Assembly (NCBI GenBank): GCA_024281055.1
Contig: JAMXLF010000098.1
Coordinates: 1-64,000 of the forward strand
Source of the DNA: Geobacteraceae bacterium
GTDB taxonomy: Bacteria; Desulfobacterota; Desulfuromonadia; Geobacterales; Geobacteraceae
Length of the DNA: 64,000 bases
Direction: 5' to 3'
Of this stretch, positions 26,197-34,491 are shown one piece after another; within the stretch, counting starts at the first letter, position 1, and every line of letters begins with the position of its first letter. The notes under the pieces are model-generated. The model searched no databases. It was not told the origin of the DNA and saw nothing but the letters and a program-made list of their open reading frames with translations. Both the position numbers and the translations under genes were made by a program.

Positions 26197-26634
26197 TCAT
26201 GCCGTCGTCAGTTGCGAGGTGCAGTGGGGGCAGCGGGTGGCAGTGACGGGGATGACGGAAATGCAGTAGGGGCAATCTTTCGTGTTCGGCGGCGGTGGCG
26301 GAGCCTCCTTTTTCAGGCGGTTGATCTGGCGCACCAGGAGGAAGACCGCAAAGGCGACGATGATGAATTCGAAGACCGTGTTGATGAACAGGCCATAGTT
26401 GAGGGTGGCGATCCCTGCCTTCTTGGCGTCGGCGACCGAGGCGACCGGCTTGTCCGTGAGATTGATGAAGAAGTTGGAAAAATCGACCCTCCCGAGGAGC
26501 CTCCCGATGGGGGGCATGATGATGTCGTTGACCAGGGAGGTGACTATTTTGGTGAATGCGGCACCGATGATGATGCCGACCGCCATGTCGATCACGTTGC
26601 CGCGAACGGCGAACTCCTTGAACTCTTTCAACAT
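26197..26634 (-). CDS. mscL: large-conductance mechanosensitive channel with C-terminal zinc ribbon
   Basis: This inner-membrane channel opens under membrane tension to release solutes on osmotic downshock. The protein (145 residues) has the canonical MscL N terminus ([20 protein letters not shown]), TM1 with [12 protein letters not shown], and TM2 ([19 protein letters not shown]). In place of the usual helical bundle ending, the tail after PPPPPNTK carries CPYC-(x10)-CPHC, a zinc-ribbon knuckle. ATG 26632-26634 has GGAGG seven bases before it. It precedes the double-OmpA gene; both act on envelope mechanics. Confidence 0.93.
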   Translation of the reverse strand: MLKEFKEFAVRGNVIDMAVGIIIGAAFTKIVTSLVNDIIMPPIGRLLGRVDFSNFFINLTDKPVASVADAKKAGIATLNYGLFINTVFEFIIVAFAVFLLVRQINRLKKEAPPPPPNTKDCPYCISVIPVTATRCPHCTSQLTTA

Positions 26635-27209
26635 GGGACCCTCCTTTTTGCAGAGCATTCACAGGGCTGAAGATGCCGTATACCAGGTGCGGGACACCTT
26701 CGTGGTACGATCCTGTTTCTGGTGGGATATTGCTAATTAATCCGCACCAGAATTAACGATACCATGTAGGTGGCGGCTTGCAAGTGGAGGGAACAATTTT
26801 ATCCGCAAAAGCGCTGGCAGAAATGGCGGCACATTGACGGAGAGGGGGGATGATGGGCAGGGTTCCGTAGAATGAGCGGCTCCAATCCGGTACTATTCGC
26901 GGGCTCGCCGAGTATGCGTCTCTGACTGCGCTGATGGTGTGAGCTTTCAGGTTATGCCTTTGCGGTTGCGCTTTCGCTGCCGCGGATGTATGATGGGTCG
27001 CTCTTTCAGGAAGATGGATGCCGCTTCGGCGCTATGGACGACGGCAGCTTGGCTGCTCCGGCCCTTCACGGAAGTGGCTCCGTTTTTTTTGCGACGGCGT
27101 GCGGGATTGCCTGCGTCCCGGCACGGGGAAAGGAGGTGGTGGAGGGCAATCGTCCGGCAGGTGGGACAACGATGTCCTGTGTCAAACTTACATTTCCGGA
27201 GGAAGAACA
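26635..27209. other. 575-base divergent intergenic region
   Basis: Between mscL (minus) and an outer-membrane protein gene (plus). Short ORFs here look like chance frames. It should hold both promoters. On the plus strand, ACGGA-AGTGGC-TCCGT followed by a run of T (27071-27094) resembles a short terminator about 115 bases before the plus gene, so a structured leader is possible. No known riboswitch motif is recognised. Confidence 0.5.
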
Positions 27210-28052
27210 GTGCTGAAAAAGATCGTTACCGTAACGGTGCTCACGTTACTGACCGCGGCTACAACCGCCCGGGCGGAGCAGAAGCTGTTGATTACCGATG
27301 TCCTTGACCAGAAGCAGATCGAGGCCCAGGCCTCCCTTGAGTACTCGCATATATCGGCGGACCTCAATGTGAAGTCCTTCCCGTTCGATACCGGCAAAGT
27401 GACCAGCAACGTGACCGAATCCAGGTACTCCCTCGGGGTCGGCCTCGGCTATGGCCTCGAGTTGGATGCTTCCATCCCCTTCGTCGTTTCGGAGCGGGCC
27501 AAGACGGAGCTGGCCGGCGAGTCGGAATATGACAAGCGGGACGGCTTCGGCGACGTGACCGTCGGCGCCAAGTACCGTATATTCGATGAAGAGCGGATGC
27601 CGTTCACGCTTGTCGCCGGGCTCGACCTCAAGTTCGATTCGGCCCGGAGAAAGGATGCCGGCACCGGCACCTTCGACGTGAGTCCCTACCTGGCCGCGAG
27701 CAAGAGGCTGGAGCACCATACAACCCCGTATGTCGGCTACCGGGCGATCGTGCGCAACCACGGGGCCGCGGACAGCCACATCCTTACCCTCGGCCTGGAG
27801 AAGGAGTACTCCGAGACGGTGACCCTCGATGTCCGGGGGGATGCCTCGTTCAACACGGCCTCCGACTTCGCGACGAGCTCCCAGAACTACAGCATCGAGG
27901 CGGCTACCTACGTGCAGGTCTACCACAACCTCTACCTGATTCCGTCCGTGGCGCTGCTGGTCGATTCGCCGACAGACATCAAGGCTGCCGACGTCCATGT
28001 TGCCACGGCAGTCGGTGTCCGCGGCGGTATCTCCCTCTATTACCTGTATTGA
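27210..28052 (+). CDS. outer-membrane beta-barrel protein (MetA/porin-like)
   Basis: A 280-residue exported protein beginning with GTG (27210) and a signal peptide (VLKKIVTVTVLTLLTAATTARA). The mature part is an alternating-strand barrel with aromatic-ended strands (SRYSLGVGLGYGLELDASIPFV, GDVTVGAKYRIF) ending in YLY, typical of the outer-membrane 'MetA-pathway' transporter-like family. No substrate can be assigned. CCGGAGGAAG lies seven bases before the GTG; the longer ORF to 27018 lacks this. A terminator follows directly. Confidence 0.8.
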   Translation: MLKKIVTVTVLTLLTAATTARAEQKLLITDVLDQKQIEAQASLEYSHISADLNVKSFPFDTGKVTSNVTESRYSLGVGLGYGLELDASIPFVVSERAKTELAGESEYDKRDGFGDVTVGAKYRIFDEERMPFTLVAGLDLKFDSARRKDAGTGTFDVSPYLAASKRLEHHTTPYVGYRAIVRNHGAADSHILTLGLEKEYSETVTLDVRGDASFNTASDFATSSQNYSIEAATYVQVYHNLYLIPSVALLVDSPTDIKAADVHVATAVGVRGGISLYYLY

Positions 28053-28063
28053 CTTATCCTTCA

Positions 28064-28095
28064 GGCCCCTGTCTTCGACGGGGGCCTTTTTCTCT
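28064..28095 (+). terminator. rho-independent terminator
   Basis: Stem GGCCCCTGTC / GACGGGGGCC (one G-T pair) with TTCG-type loop, then TTTTTCTCTTTTT. Twelve bases past the outer-membrane protein stop. Confidence 0.9.
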
Positions 28096-28201
28096 TTTTC
28101 CCGAGCTTCCTGCCGTTCGATAATTTCTCCACGCCGTTTTATGTTGTGCCACTTTTGGTATACTGGTCCCAGATTCCGAAAATGTGTGCAGGGAGGCGTG
28201 A

Positions 28202-28750
28202 ATGGCCAGATGGACCATCGATCCGGACCATACGGTGGCGGCGTTCGTTGTTCGTCATATGATGCTCGCCAGCGTTCGTGGACAGTTCAACGGAGTTCGC
28301 GGCACGATCTGCTTCGACCCGGCTGATGTGGCCGCAACGCGGCTGGAGGTGACCATCGGCGTGCCGGGAATCTACACGGGGATCGCCAAGCGCGACGAGC
28401 ACCTGCGCAGCCTCGATTTCTTCGCCGCAGCCGAACATGGTGTCATGACCTTTCGCAGCACGAATGTGGAGGCGCGGGGCGGTCGGCGCATGGCCGTAGC
28501 AGGGGAGCTCACCATCCGCGGCGTTACCCGTCCGGTCACGCTGGATGCCGAGTACTGCGGCCCGGTCAAGGACCCGTTCGAGGAGGGGGAAAGCATCGGT
28601 TTCACGGCGACCACCACGATCAACCGCGACGACTTCGGGGTTTCGTGGAACGTGGAGATGGATGGTGGAGTGATGGTCGGCCGGGAGGTCTCGGTCTTTC
28701 TCGATGGTGAGGCGGATCGGGCCGGCGAGGAGGGCGTTGGTGGGGAATAA
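28202..28750 (+). CDS. YceI-family protein
   Basis: A 182-residue lipocalin-like YceI protein: W-x-IDPDHT start, SVRGQFNGVRGTICFDP, and the family end FTATTTINRDDFGVSWN. YceI proteins bind isoprenoid chains such as polyprenyl pyrophosphate or quinone side chains. No signal peptide is present, so unlike E. coli YceI this one is likely cytosolic. RBS GGAGG is six bases before the ATG. It is monocistronic and converges on the large surface-protein gene with a shared terminator between them. Confidence 0.9.
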   Translation: MARWTIDPDHTVAAFVVRHMMLASVRGQFNGVRGTICFDPADVAATRLEVTIGVPGIYTGIAKRDEHLRSLDFFAAAEHGVMTFRSTNVEARGGRRMAVAGELTIRGVTRPVTLDAEYCGPVKDPFEEGESIGFTATTTINRDDFGVSWNVEMDGGVMVGREVSVFLDGEADRAGEEGVGGE

Positions 28751-28798
28751 CGTTATGTTGCCGGAAAAACTGGATGGATATGCAAGTCCCGAAATGGC

Positions 28799-28830
28799 AA
28801 AGGGTTTGCGGAAGATTCCGCAAACCCTTT
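28799..28830. terminator. bidirectional terminator
   Basis: A perfect 15-bp inverted repeat (AAAGGGTTTGCGGAA / TTCCGCAAACCCTTT, 2-base loop) lies between convergent genes. The plus side continues GCTTTTGCTG; the minus side has a weak T tract. Confidence 0.75.
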
Positions 28831-28859
28831 GCTTTTGCTGTTTACCCGGCAGGGTGGTG

Positions 28860-31800
28860 TTACTTTACGCTCAGGTTTTGGACGGTGATACTCCCGAAAC
28901 CGACCGTGAGGCTCCCCTGGAGGGCCGTCATTCCCGACGGGGTGGTGAAGCTGCTGTCGTATCCGCCGAGGAAGGTGAGGTTGACCGAGTTGCTGAGGCC
29001 GAGGTTCTCGGTAAAGGTGGTTGCCTGGGCGTCGATGGTGAGGCTGCTCCCGGGCGCAGCGGATGCGTAGGCCGAGCCGAGGGACTGGAAGTAGGCGTCG
29101 GGGGTTCCGGGGACCTTCACCGGCGGGATCGGATTGAAGGTGGCGCTTACGGATGTGTCGGCGCTCAGGGTGAATGAGCAGTCACCGGTGCCGGTGCAGC
29201 CGCTGGCGGAACCGGTGCCGGCCCAGCCGCCGAAGAGGTAGGAAGCCGACGGCGTCGCGTGGAGGGTGAACGGGCTTCCGGCGCTGAAGGGGCCACCGCA
29301 GTTCGGCGAATTGCAGCTGAAGGTCGGGCCGCTCTGGTTGGTATCGCTGATCGTACCGCCGCCGGTGATGACGACATTCAGATTGTAGGTGCCGGGGGTC
29401 ACGGTGAAGGAGGCCGTGGCCACGTTCCCCGCGATGCCGTGGGTGGTGTTGACCGCGTAGAACTTCAGCGTCACACTGCCCACGCTCAGGTAGAGCGAGG
29501 CGGACGGGGCGTTGACCGTGGTGCGGGTGCCGGGAACCGTTGGGTCACTCCCGTCGGTGGTGTAGTAGATTGTGTAGTTGTCGCCCGTCACGCGATTGCT
29601 CACGGAAAGGGTTACCTGTTGGCTGGCGGTGATCGCCCCCCCTGCCGGCGAAGCGGTCACTATCGGAAGCGGGGTCACCCGGGGCGAGGTTTCACTCACC
29701 ACGCCGATATGGGTTACGTACGTCCTCGGCAGTGGGGACTCCCCGGCAACGCTTGGCGTCACCGTGACGATGTCTCCCTCGTCCACGTTCGGCACATAGA
29801 ACAGGCCGTCAGTGCCGGTGGCTGTGCCGGCACCGGTCACCGGTGCCCCGCTGCTCGGGTTGGAGTAATAGACCGTATAGGGGGTGTCGGGGTGGAGAAA
29901 GCTCGTGGCGGTGACCGTCGCTCCGGAGATATCCGCCAGGGTATCCCAGTCTATGACGTGTGATGCGATGAGCCCCTTGCTCGCCAGGCTGAAGCCGAGG
30001 GCTGCCGCATCGGCGTCCGTGTAGCTCTTGTACGAGAAGGACGAGGAGGTGACCGAGGGGGTCGAATGGGCGAATGTCGCGGTGATGATATCGTGGTAGC
30101 CGGGGGCGCTTATGTCGAGGGAATAGGGGACACCGGCCGGTACGGAGAGGGTAAAGTATCCCGTCCCGTCGGTGGTTGTGGTGACGGGGGGATTGCTGCC
30201 GACGATGGTGACCGTGGCGCCGCTGATCGGGGTGCCCGCTGCCCGGTTCACCAAGTAATTGCTGAAGGTGGTCGTGGCCTGGAAGGCGGAGGGGCTGCCG
30301 GCCGTGATGCCGCCGGCGGTCACGGTGACCGGGCCGACCGGGGCATTCGTCGGCACCGTGGCGCTGATCTGGACGTTGGAGATGACGGTGAACGCAGCCG
30401 GAACGCCGCCGAATTTGACGCCGGAGGCACCGGTGAAGCCGGTGCCGTTGATGGTGACGGAGGTGCCCGTTGCACCGCCGGCAGGGGAGAAACCTGAAAT
30501 GGTGGGGCCGCTGCTCTGGGGGGTGAAGGTCACCTGGTTTTGCCCCTGGTTGCCCAAGCCGTCATTCAGGGAAATGGTCCAGGTGTACGTGTTCCCGGCG
30601 GTCAACTGCTGCTGGGAAGCGGAGTTGTCCGCGTTGTAGGGAAGGAAGAGCTGGGTGGCGGGCATGTTGTGGTCGCTGTTGTTCTGGGGCGCCCAGATCT
30701 GGTTGTAATTGGTGTCGCTCACCCAGAGGGAGTAGTCGACATAACCCGCCGCGAGCCCGGGGGCGCGCCAGGCCAGGAGGGAAGTGTTGGAAGAGATGGT
30801 GGTGGTGCTCCCCGTGGGGAAGATCGGCTGGGCCAGGGTGGTCACGACACCCGTGACCTGGGGAGAGAGCGTTTCGGACGTGCCGTCCGCATAGCCGACG
30901 GTGACGGAGTACGTATCACCCACCGACGGCCTCGTGTTGAAGCTCACCTGGGGGCCGCTGTCGCCGAAGGTGGCGGCTTTGTCGAGCGCAAGAGCCAGGT
31001 CAATGGGGCTGCTCAGATTGGGGCCGTTGTTGACCATTACGCTGACCGGCTGCTTGAGGCCGGCGGCGACAAAGAACTGCAGCCCGTATGATTGGTTGTT
31101 GTAGCTCTGGGTTTGGACGAAGGTCTTGCTGTTCGGCGCCGTCAGGGTGACGTCGGGTGCCGCCGCTGCCGTGGCTCCCTGGGGGACCGTGACGCTTATG
31201 ACCGGCAGGTTGTCGTTGTTGCCGCGGCTGGTGGCTTCGCCGATGAGACTGGCGAAGCCGCTGTTGTTCAGGTCGAGGATGACGTAGACGCTGTAGGTGT
31301 CAGGCTGGATGCCGGTGATGCTCCAGGTGGCGGTGTCGGGAACCGGACCGGAAAGACCGCCGATGTAGAAATTGTTCGTTGTCTGTCCCTTCATGGCGAT
31401 GTAGAGAGGAGCCGATGCTTTGCTGATGCCCGACGAATAGACCCTGCCGGTGACGGTGGCGCCGCCGGCCTGCGCCGCGATGGTGTACGGTTGGCCGGTT
31501 GCCGAATAGGCGCTTCCTTGCTGGTTGACCGCCTTCACCCCGAAGTAGAGCGAGCCGGTCAGGTTATTTACAAACACGTGGTAGTCGCCGCCGTTGGCGG
31601 TGACAGTTCTGCTTCCCAAGGGGGTGCCGCCGTTACCGGGATTCTGACTCGTCCCCCAGTAGACCACGTAGGAATCGGCCAGCTCTGCGTTCGGTCCACC
31701 CCCGCCGTACGGGCTCTGCGGTCCCTTCCAGACGACCAGCGCACCGTTGGTGGTGGTAACGACGTTGACCTTTCCCACCGCAGTCGGTACCGTCGCGGCC

Positions 31801-32171
31801 GGTGCGAGCAGGGTAAGAGCGGGTGCGGTTTGATCGGAGTTGACACTGAAACCGGATGTGGTATTGACCGGGTCGTTGATATGGAGCGACCCGGTGCCTA
31901 GACGGTCCACGGAAGCGGCGATCGAGTATTGTCCGGCCGGCACGCCATGGATGGTGTAGCCTGCCGATCCCCCGTTCGCAACGTTCGCGATGCTTGTCCC
32001 GTAGCCGTAGGGGGACGATCCGTCGGCGCTCGCGATAAAGACGTATACCCGGCCAGAGCTGCCCGACGAGTTCTGGATCGTCCCGGTTACGGTATACGCC
32101 AGGGCTGCGCCAGCTGTGAGCTGCAGGAATACACAGAGTCCTCCAACCAGCCATAAGAGTCGTTTCTTCAT
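28860..32171 (-). CDS. large secreted multidomain surface protein (IPT/TIG, chitobiase-like)
   Basis: A 1103-residue exported protein. Signal peptide MKKRLLWLVGGLCVFLQLTAG; then beta-rich domains rich in Thr/Ser/Gly. Recognisable parts: an IPT/TIG immunoglobulin-like fold (about 555-635, ISGFSPAGGATGTSVTINGTGF), a carboxypeptidase-regulatory-like beta sandwich (about 640-720), a chitobiase C-terminal-like domain (about 850-925, YYTTDGSDPTVPGT), and a bacterial repeat with disulfide-spaced Cys (about 930-1010, FSCNSPNCGG and FGGWAGTG). No enzyme or anchor motif is seen. Such proteins are adhesins or cell-surface scaffolds; the role here is unknown. AAGGAGGGG precedes ATG 32169-32171. Confidence 0.82.
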   Translation of the reverse strand: MKKRLLWLVGGLCVFLQLTAGAALAYTVTGTIQNSSGSSGRVYVFIASADGSSPYGYGTSIANVANGGSAGYTIHGVPAGQYSIAASVDRLGTGSLHINDPVNTTSGFSVNSDQTAPALTLLAPAATVPTAVGKVNVVTTTNGALVVWKGPQSPYGGGGPNAELADSYVVYWGTSQNPGNGGTPLGSRTVTANGGDYHVFVNNLTGSLYFGVKAVNQQGSAYSATGQPYTIAAQAGGATVTGRVYSSGISKASAPLYIAMKGQTTNNFYIGGLSGPVPDTATWSITGIQPDTYSVYVILDLNNSGFASLIGEATSRGNNDNLPVISVTVPQGATAAAAPDVTLTAPNSKTFVQTQSYNNQSYGLQFFVAAGLKQPVSVMVNNGPNLSSPIDLALALDKAATFGDSGPQVSFNTRPSVGDTYSVTVGYADGTSETLSPQVTGVVTTLAQPIFPTGSTTTISSNTSLLAWRAPGLAAGYVDYSLWVSDTNYNQIWAPQNNSDHNMPATQLFLPYNADNSASQQQLTAGNTYTWTISLNDGLGNQGQNQVTFTPQSSGPTISGFSPAGGATGTSVTINGTGFTGASGVKFGGVPAAFTVISNVQISATVPTNAPVGPVTVTAGGITAGSPSAFQATTTFSNYLVNRAAGTPISGATVTIVGSNPPVTTTTDGTGYFTLSVPAGVPYSLDISAPGYHDIITATFAHSTPSVTSSSFSYKSYTDADAAALGFSLASKGLIASHVIDWDTLADISGATVTATSFLHPDTPYTVYYSNPSSGAPVTGAGTATGTDGLFYVPNVDEGDIVTVTPSVAGESPLPRTYVTHIGVVSETSPRVTPLPIVTASPAGGAITASQQVTLSVSNRVTGDNYTIYYTTDGSDPTVPGTRTTVNAPSASLYLSVGSVTLKFYAVNTTHGIAGNVATASFTVTPGTYNLNVVITGGGTISDTNQSGPTFSCNSPNCGGPFSAGSPFTLHATPSASYLFGGWAGTGSASGCTGTGDCSFTLSADTSVSATFNPIPPVKVPGTPDAYFQSLGSAYASAAPGSSLTIDAQATTFTENLGLSNSVNLTFLGGYDSSFTTPSGMTALQGSLTVGFGSITVQNLSVK

Positions 32172-32492
32172 GGTCCCCTCCTTTTTGTCAACTGATCAAC
32201 TGAATGCAAATAAACCGAAGAGTTCGGGAAATCCCGCAGGTAACGGAAGAAAAACAATTTTGATGAATCCGAAGAGAGGTGTTGAGTATGTACTATTTTA
32301 GCAAACGCTAATAAAAGTGAGGTTTTTCCAGTGGTTAACTGCCGCTGGGTACGTTTCTACATAAAAAACATAAAATAATCAACTACAAATTTTTGTTTGG
32401 AGACTTGGTAATGAGTGATCAGCTGGGAACGGTTCTGTAACAGCTGTCTAACGCAGGCGGACGCGAGTGACGGGGAAATTTCCATGGCTGGT
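32172..32492. other. 321-base AT-rich intergenic region
   Basis: Upstream region of the large surface protein (minus) and downstream of the YkgJ gene. No gene is seen. I looked for a cyclic-dinucleotide (GEMM) riboswitch, common before such genes in Geobacter, and did not find its conserved GGGACGCAAAGC-type words on either strand. Confidence 0.5.
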
Positions 32493-33044
32493 TCATGGGG
32501 TGAGGAGGAGCGCCTCCGCCATGGGGATGCGTTCCGTCGCGGGCGCCGTCCCGACGAAGCGCTCTGCGACGAACAGCGCGTTGACGGCGGCCAGTGTGGT
32601 ATTGAGCTGGTCCAGATCGATCACGGCGCTGCCGGGGAGGGTGGCGAGCCCGCGGAAGTTCTCGGGGCAGAAGTCGACCCGGCGTGTTCCCTCAGTAGCG
32701 GTGGCCAGCAGGGGGAGGCCGTGGGTGCGGCAGATGATGGGGCGGGCGGCGTAGAGAAGGCAGAGCCCGTCGGCGAGGAGCGGGCAGGGGGATGTGGCTG
32801 AGGCGGAGCGGGCACGGTTGCGGATGGCGTCCGCTGCCGTGGCGGGAAGGGCCTGCACGGCCTCGGCCAGGGCAAACCCTTCCACCCATGACAGGGTAAG
32901 GTGCCGGCAGCAGCCGGAGCAGCCCGGCCCGCAGACCAGGTACGGGCCGAACTCGTCGGTGATGCGGCGGCAAAGCTCGTCCACCCGTGTCACAAGGGTC
33001 CGGTAATTGTGCAGCAGGCTCGGCTGTTTTTCTTCTCGTGTCAT
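32493..33044 (-). CDS. YkgJ-family cysteine cluster protein
   Basis: A 183-residue cytosolic protein with the family Cys pattern: CGPGCSGCCRH near residue 40, CPLLADGLCLLYAARPIICRTHG in the middle, and a later FCPENF. The family (zinc- or iron-binding CxxxCxxCC) has no established reaction. ATG 33042-33044 is preferred over the longer ORF, though the ribosome site is weak. It is separated from the large surface protein and from the small lipoprotein gene, so it is probably its own unit. Confidence 0.8.
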   Translation of the reverse strand: MTREEKQPSLLHNYRTLVTRVDELCRRITDEFGPYLVCGPGCSGCCRHLTLSWVEGFALAEAVQALPATAADAIRNRARSASATSPCPLLADGLCLLYAARPIICRTHGLPLLATATEGTRRVDFCPENFRGLATLPGSAVIDLDQLNTTLAAVNALFVAERFVGTAPATERIPMAEALLLTP

Positions 33045-33095
33045 GGGTTCAGGATAGCCTTTTTGCCCGGTTGCGGTCAAGCCGGAGGTCTTGAT

Positions 33096-33185
33096 TCAGT
33101 GCAGAATGCATCCAAGGGGGGCACAGGCGGCGAGGCACAGAACGAGAGCCATGCCAAGGATGATGAGTGCGCAGCGTTTCAACAT
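33096..33185 (-). CDS. 29-residue entericidin-like lipoprotein
   Basis: Thirty codons: MLKRCALIILGMALVLCLAA then CAPLGCILH and a stop. A basic start, a hydrophobic core and the lipobox LAAC make a complete lipoprotein signal; the mature peptide would be only nine residues beginning at the acylated Cys, with one further Cys. GGAG lies eight bases before ATG 33183-33185. Entericidin-type mini lipoproteins are a known comparison, but similarity is in design, not proven sequence. It follows the Met/His-rich protein gene by 77 bases on the same strand and could be cotranscribed. Confidence 0.6.
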   Translation of the reverse strand: MLKRCALIILGMALVLCLAACAPLGCILH

Positions 33186-33262
33186 TGTCTTTCTCCGTGG
33201 TCGTGCTTTGGATAGTCTGTCTGAGCGCATGTCGAGCAGATCATCGCAGGATGACATGGTGG

Positions 33263-33802
33263 TCAGCGGTGCATCATGCCACCACCGCCCCGCATCATCT
33301 CGTGACCATCGTGGTGCATACCGCCGGTCTCATGCTCGTTGTGCATGGAGTGCTCACTTCCCCTTGACCAGGCCGGTTCCCCTCTGTCGTTCCGCAGATC
33401 GAGTTTTGTGCCCGTTGTCCGATTCGTAAGGCTCTGGGTCAGCAGGTAGACCTTCCCGTCCCGACCCTGGGCCTTCGAGCCTTTCACCGACAACTCATCA
33501 TTCAGGCGGACGGGTATCCCTTTTTTTTCCCAGAATGTCGCAGGCCCGACATAGACGTGCAGCTTTTCCTTACCGGTACTGATTTCGATGATGGTGGGCT
33601 CATGTTCCTTGGGCTGTGGCAGCGACACGACCCGTCCCCTTATGGTGGTTACCGTGTTGATGTCGTAGCCCTTGGTAAAGTCCAGGCCGCTTTTCCCTTC
33701 TTCGCTGCTGCCGAAGCCGAACAGGGCGAAAGCCGTGCCCTGCTGCAGGCAAAACGATGCGATTGCACATAGAATGATCCGGGAAAAGCGGCCTGATTTC
33801 AT
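33263..33802 (-). CDS. exported protein with Met/His-rich tail
   Basis: A 179-residue protein: signal peptide to about residue 27 (IASFCLQQGTAFA), a beta-rich domain (about 45-140, TTIRGRVVSL...VYVGPATFWEKKG...LNDELSVKGSKA) that looks like a small OB-type barrel, and a C-terminal tail of about 30 residues packed with His and Met (HSMHNEHETGGMHHDGHEMM). Such tails bind Cu or other soft metals. No family assigned. It lies 34 bases after the Gly-rich exported protein gene, in a minus-strand run below a sigma-54 two-component system. Confidence 0.75.
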   Translation of the reverse strand: MKSGRFSRIILCAIASFCLQQGTAFALFGFGSSEEGKSGLDFTKGYDINTVTTIRGRVVSLPQPKEHEPTIIEISTGKEKLHVYVGPATFWEKKGIPVRLNDELSVKGSKAQGRDGKVYLLTQSLTNRTTGTKLDLRNDRGEPAWSRGSEHSMHNEHETGGMHHDGHEMMRGGGGMMHR

Positions 33803-33836
33803 CTTTACTGCTCCTGGTGCTGAATTTCGGCGTCGA

Positions 33837-34310
33837 TCAGTTGGTAGCGGTCGTATTCATGGGCTTGCGCTGGCTGCCCGACCCGTTTGCGGAGCCCGTG
33901 CTGCCGCCGTGCGTGCCCGGCTGCCCCTGCATGGCGTTCGTGCCGGTCATCTGCTGGTTCGGCATCGTCGCGGGCTTGTTGGTGCCGTTCATCTGGCCCT
34001 GGGAAGCGCCGGAACCTTTCGGCCCGCTCCCCTTCTGCCCCTTGCTTCCCTGTCCCGCGCCCCTGTGCTGGCCGGCGTTAGACTGGGTCCCGCTGTGCTG
34101 ATCCTGGGGCCCGGCGCTGCCCCGCCCATGGGTCAGGTTCTGGGGCCCGGCGCTCCCTCTCCCCTGGCTCCGCTCCTGCGACCTGCTCGCTCCCCGACCG
34201 AGACTTCCCGATTCCCGCATGCTGCCTCCGCCTCCGAAAGCGAATGCCGATCCGGCAAGGGAAAGGGCGACAAGTACCGTTACTGCCGTGAGTGTGGTGT
34301 TCTTTTTCAT
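33837..34310 (-). CDS. exported Gly/Ser/Gln/Asn-rich low-complexity protein
   Basis: A 157-residue product with a clean signal peptide (MKKNTTLTAVTVLVALSLAGSAFA) and a mature part of low complexity: repeats like GRGSAGPQNLTHGRGSAGPQDQ and stretches rich in Gly, Ser, Gln, Asn and Thr, with spaced Met near the C terminus. It has no predicted fold and resembles extracellular matrix-type or intrinsically disordered secreted proteins. ATG 34308-34310 is chosen because it opens the signal peptide and GGAGG lies ten bases before. The upstream 170 bases carry a cluster of GTGCA half-sites and a sigma-54-like promoter. Confidence 0.72.
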   Translation of the reverse strand: MKKNTTLTAVTVLVALSLAGSAFAFGGGGSMRESGSLGRGASRSQERSQGRGSAGPQNLTHGRGSAGPQDQHSGTQSNAGQHRGAGQGSKGQKGSGPKGSGASQGQMNGTNKPATMPNQQMTGTNAMQGQPGTHGGSTGSANGSGSQRKPMNTTATN

Positions 34311-34350
34311 GGCCGTGTTCCTCCGTGAGTTATTTTCTAACGGGAGGAAT

Positions 34351-34369
34351 TCCACAATGCATGCCAAAA
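34351..34369 (-). promoter_or_regulatory. sigma-54-like -24/-12 element
   Basis: Read on the minus strand: TTTTGGCATGCATTGTGGA. The -24 TTGGCA block is good; the -12 block is GTGG rather than the consensus TTGC, with correct 12-bp spacing. It sits about 40 bases before the Gly-rich gene start, next to a gene for a sigma-54 activator. Weak by itself; context raises it. Confidence 0.4.
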
Positions 34370-34417
34370 TTGTAATATTTTGTAACGTCTCGTTTTTTCG
34401 TTGCAATTGATTCCTGA

Positions 34418-34491
34418 GTGCAAACACCGCGTGCATTCACCGGTGCAAGAAATTGCACGATATGGGAAGTGGTTTGCACCAGCTCATGCAC
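34418..34491. promoter_or_regulatory. cluster of GTGCA/TGCAC half-sites (enhancer-like)
   Basis: Half-sites occur at 34418, 34431, 34443, 34453, 34474 and 34486. The pair 34443-34458 forms the perfect palindrome GTGCAA-GAAA-TTGCAC. They lie 75-150 bases upstream of the sigma-54-like promoter on the minus strand, the usual distance of activator sites. Confidence 0.5.

Noticed and set aside
24731-26662. A 643-residue minus-strand ORF
   Set aside because: The first 167 codons are a wrong-frame reading of mscL; a signal peptide with a good ribosome site begins at 26161.
26939-27307. Plus-strand ORFs of 76-122 residues before the outer-membrane protein
   Set aside because: Basic, Arg/Trp-rich readings with no ribosome site and overlapping the signal peptide of the real gene.
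32172-32492. GEMM (cyclic dinucleotide) riboswitch before the large surface protein
   Set aside because: The conserved GGGACGCAAAGC and GGCAAACC words are absent on both strands.
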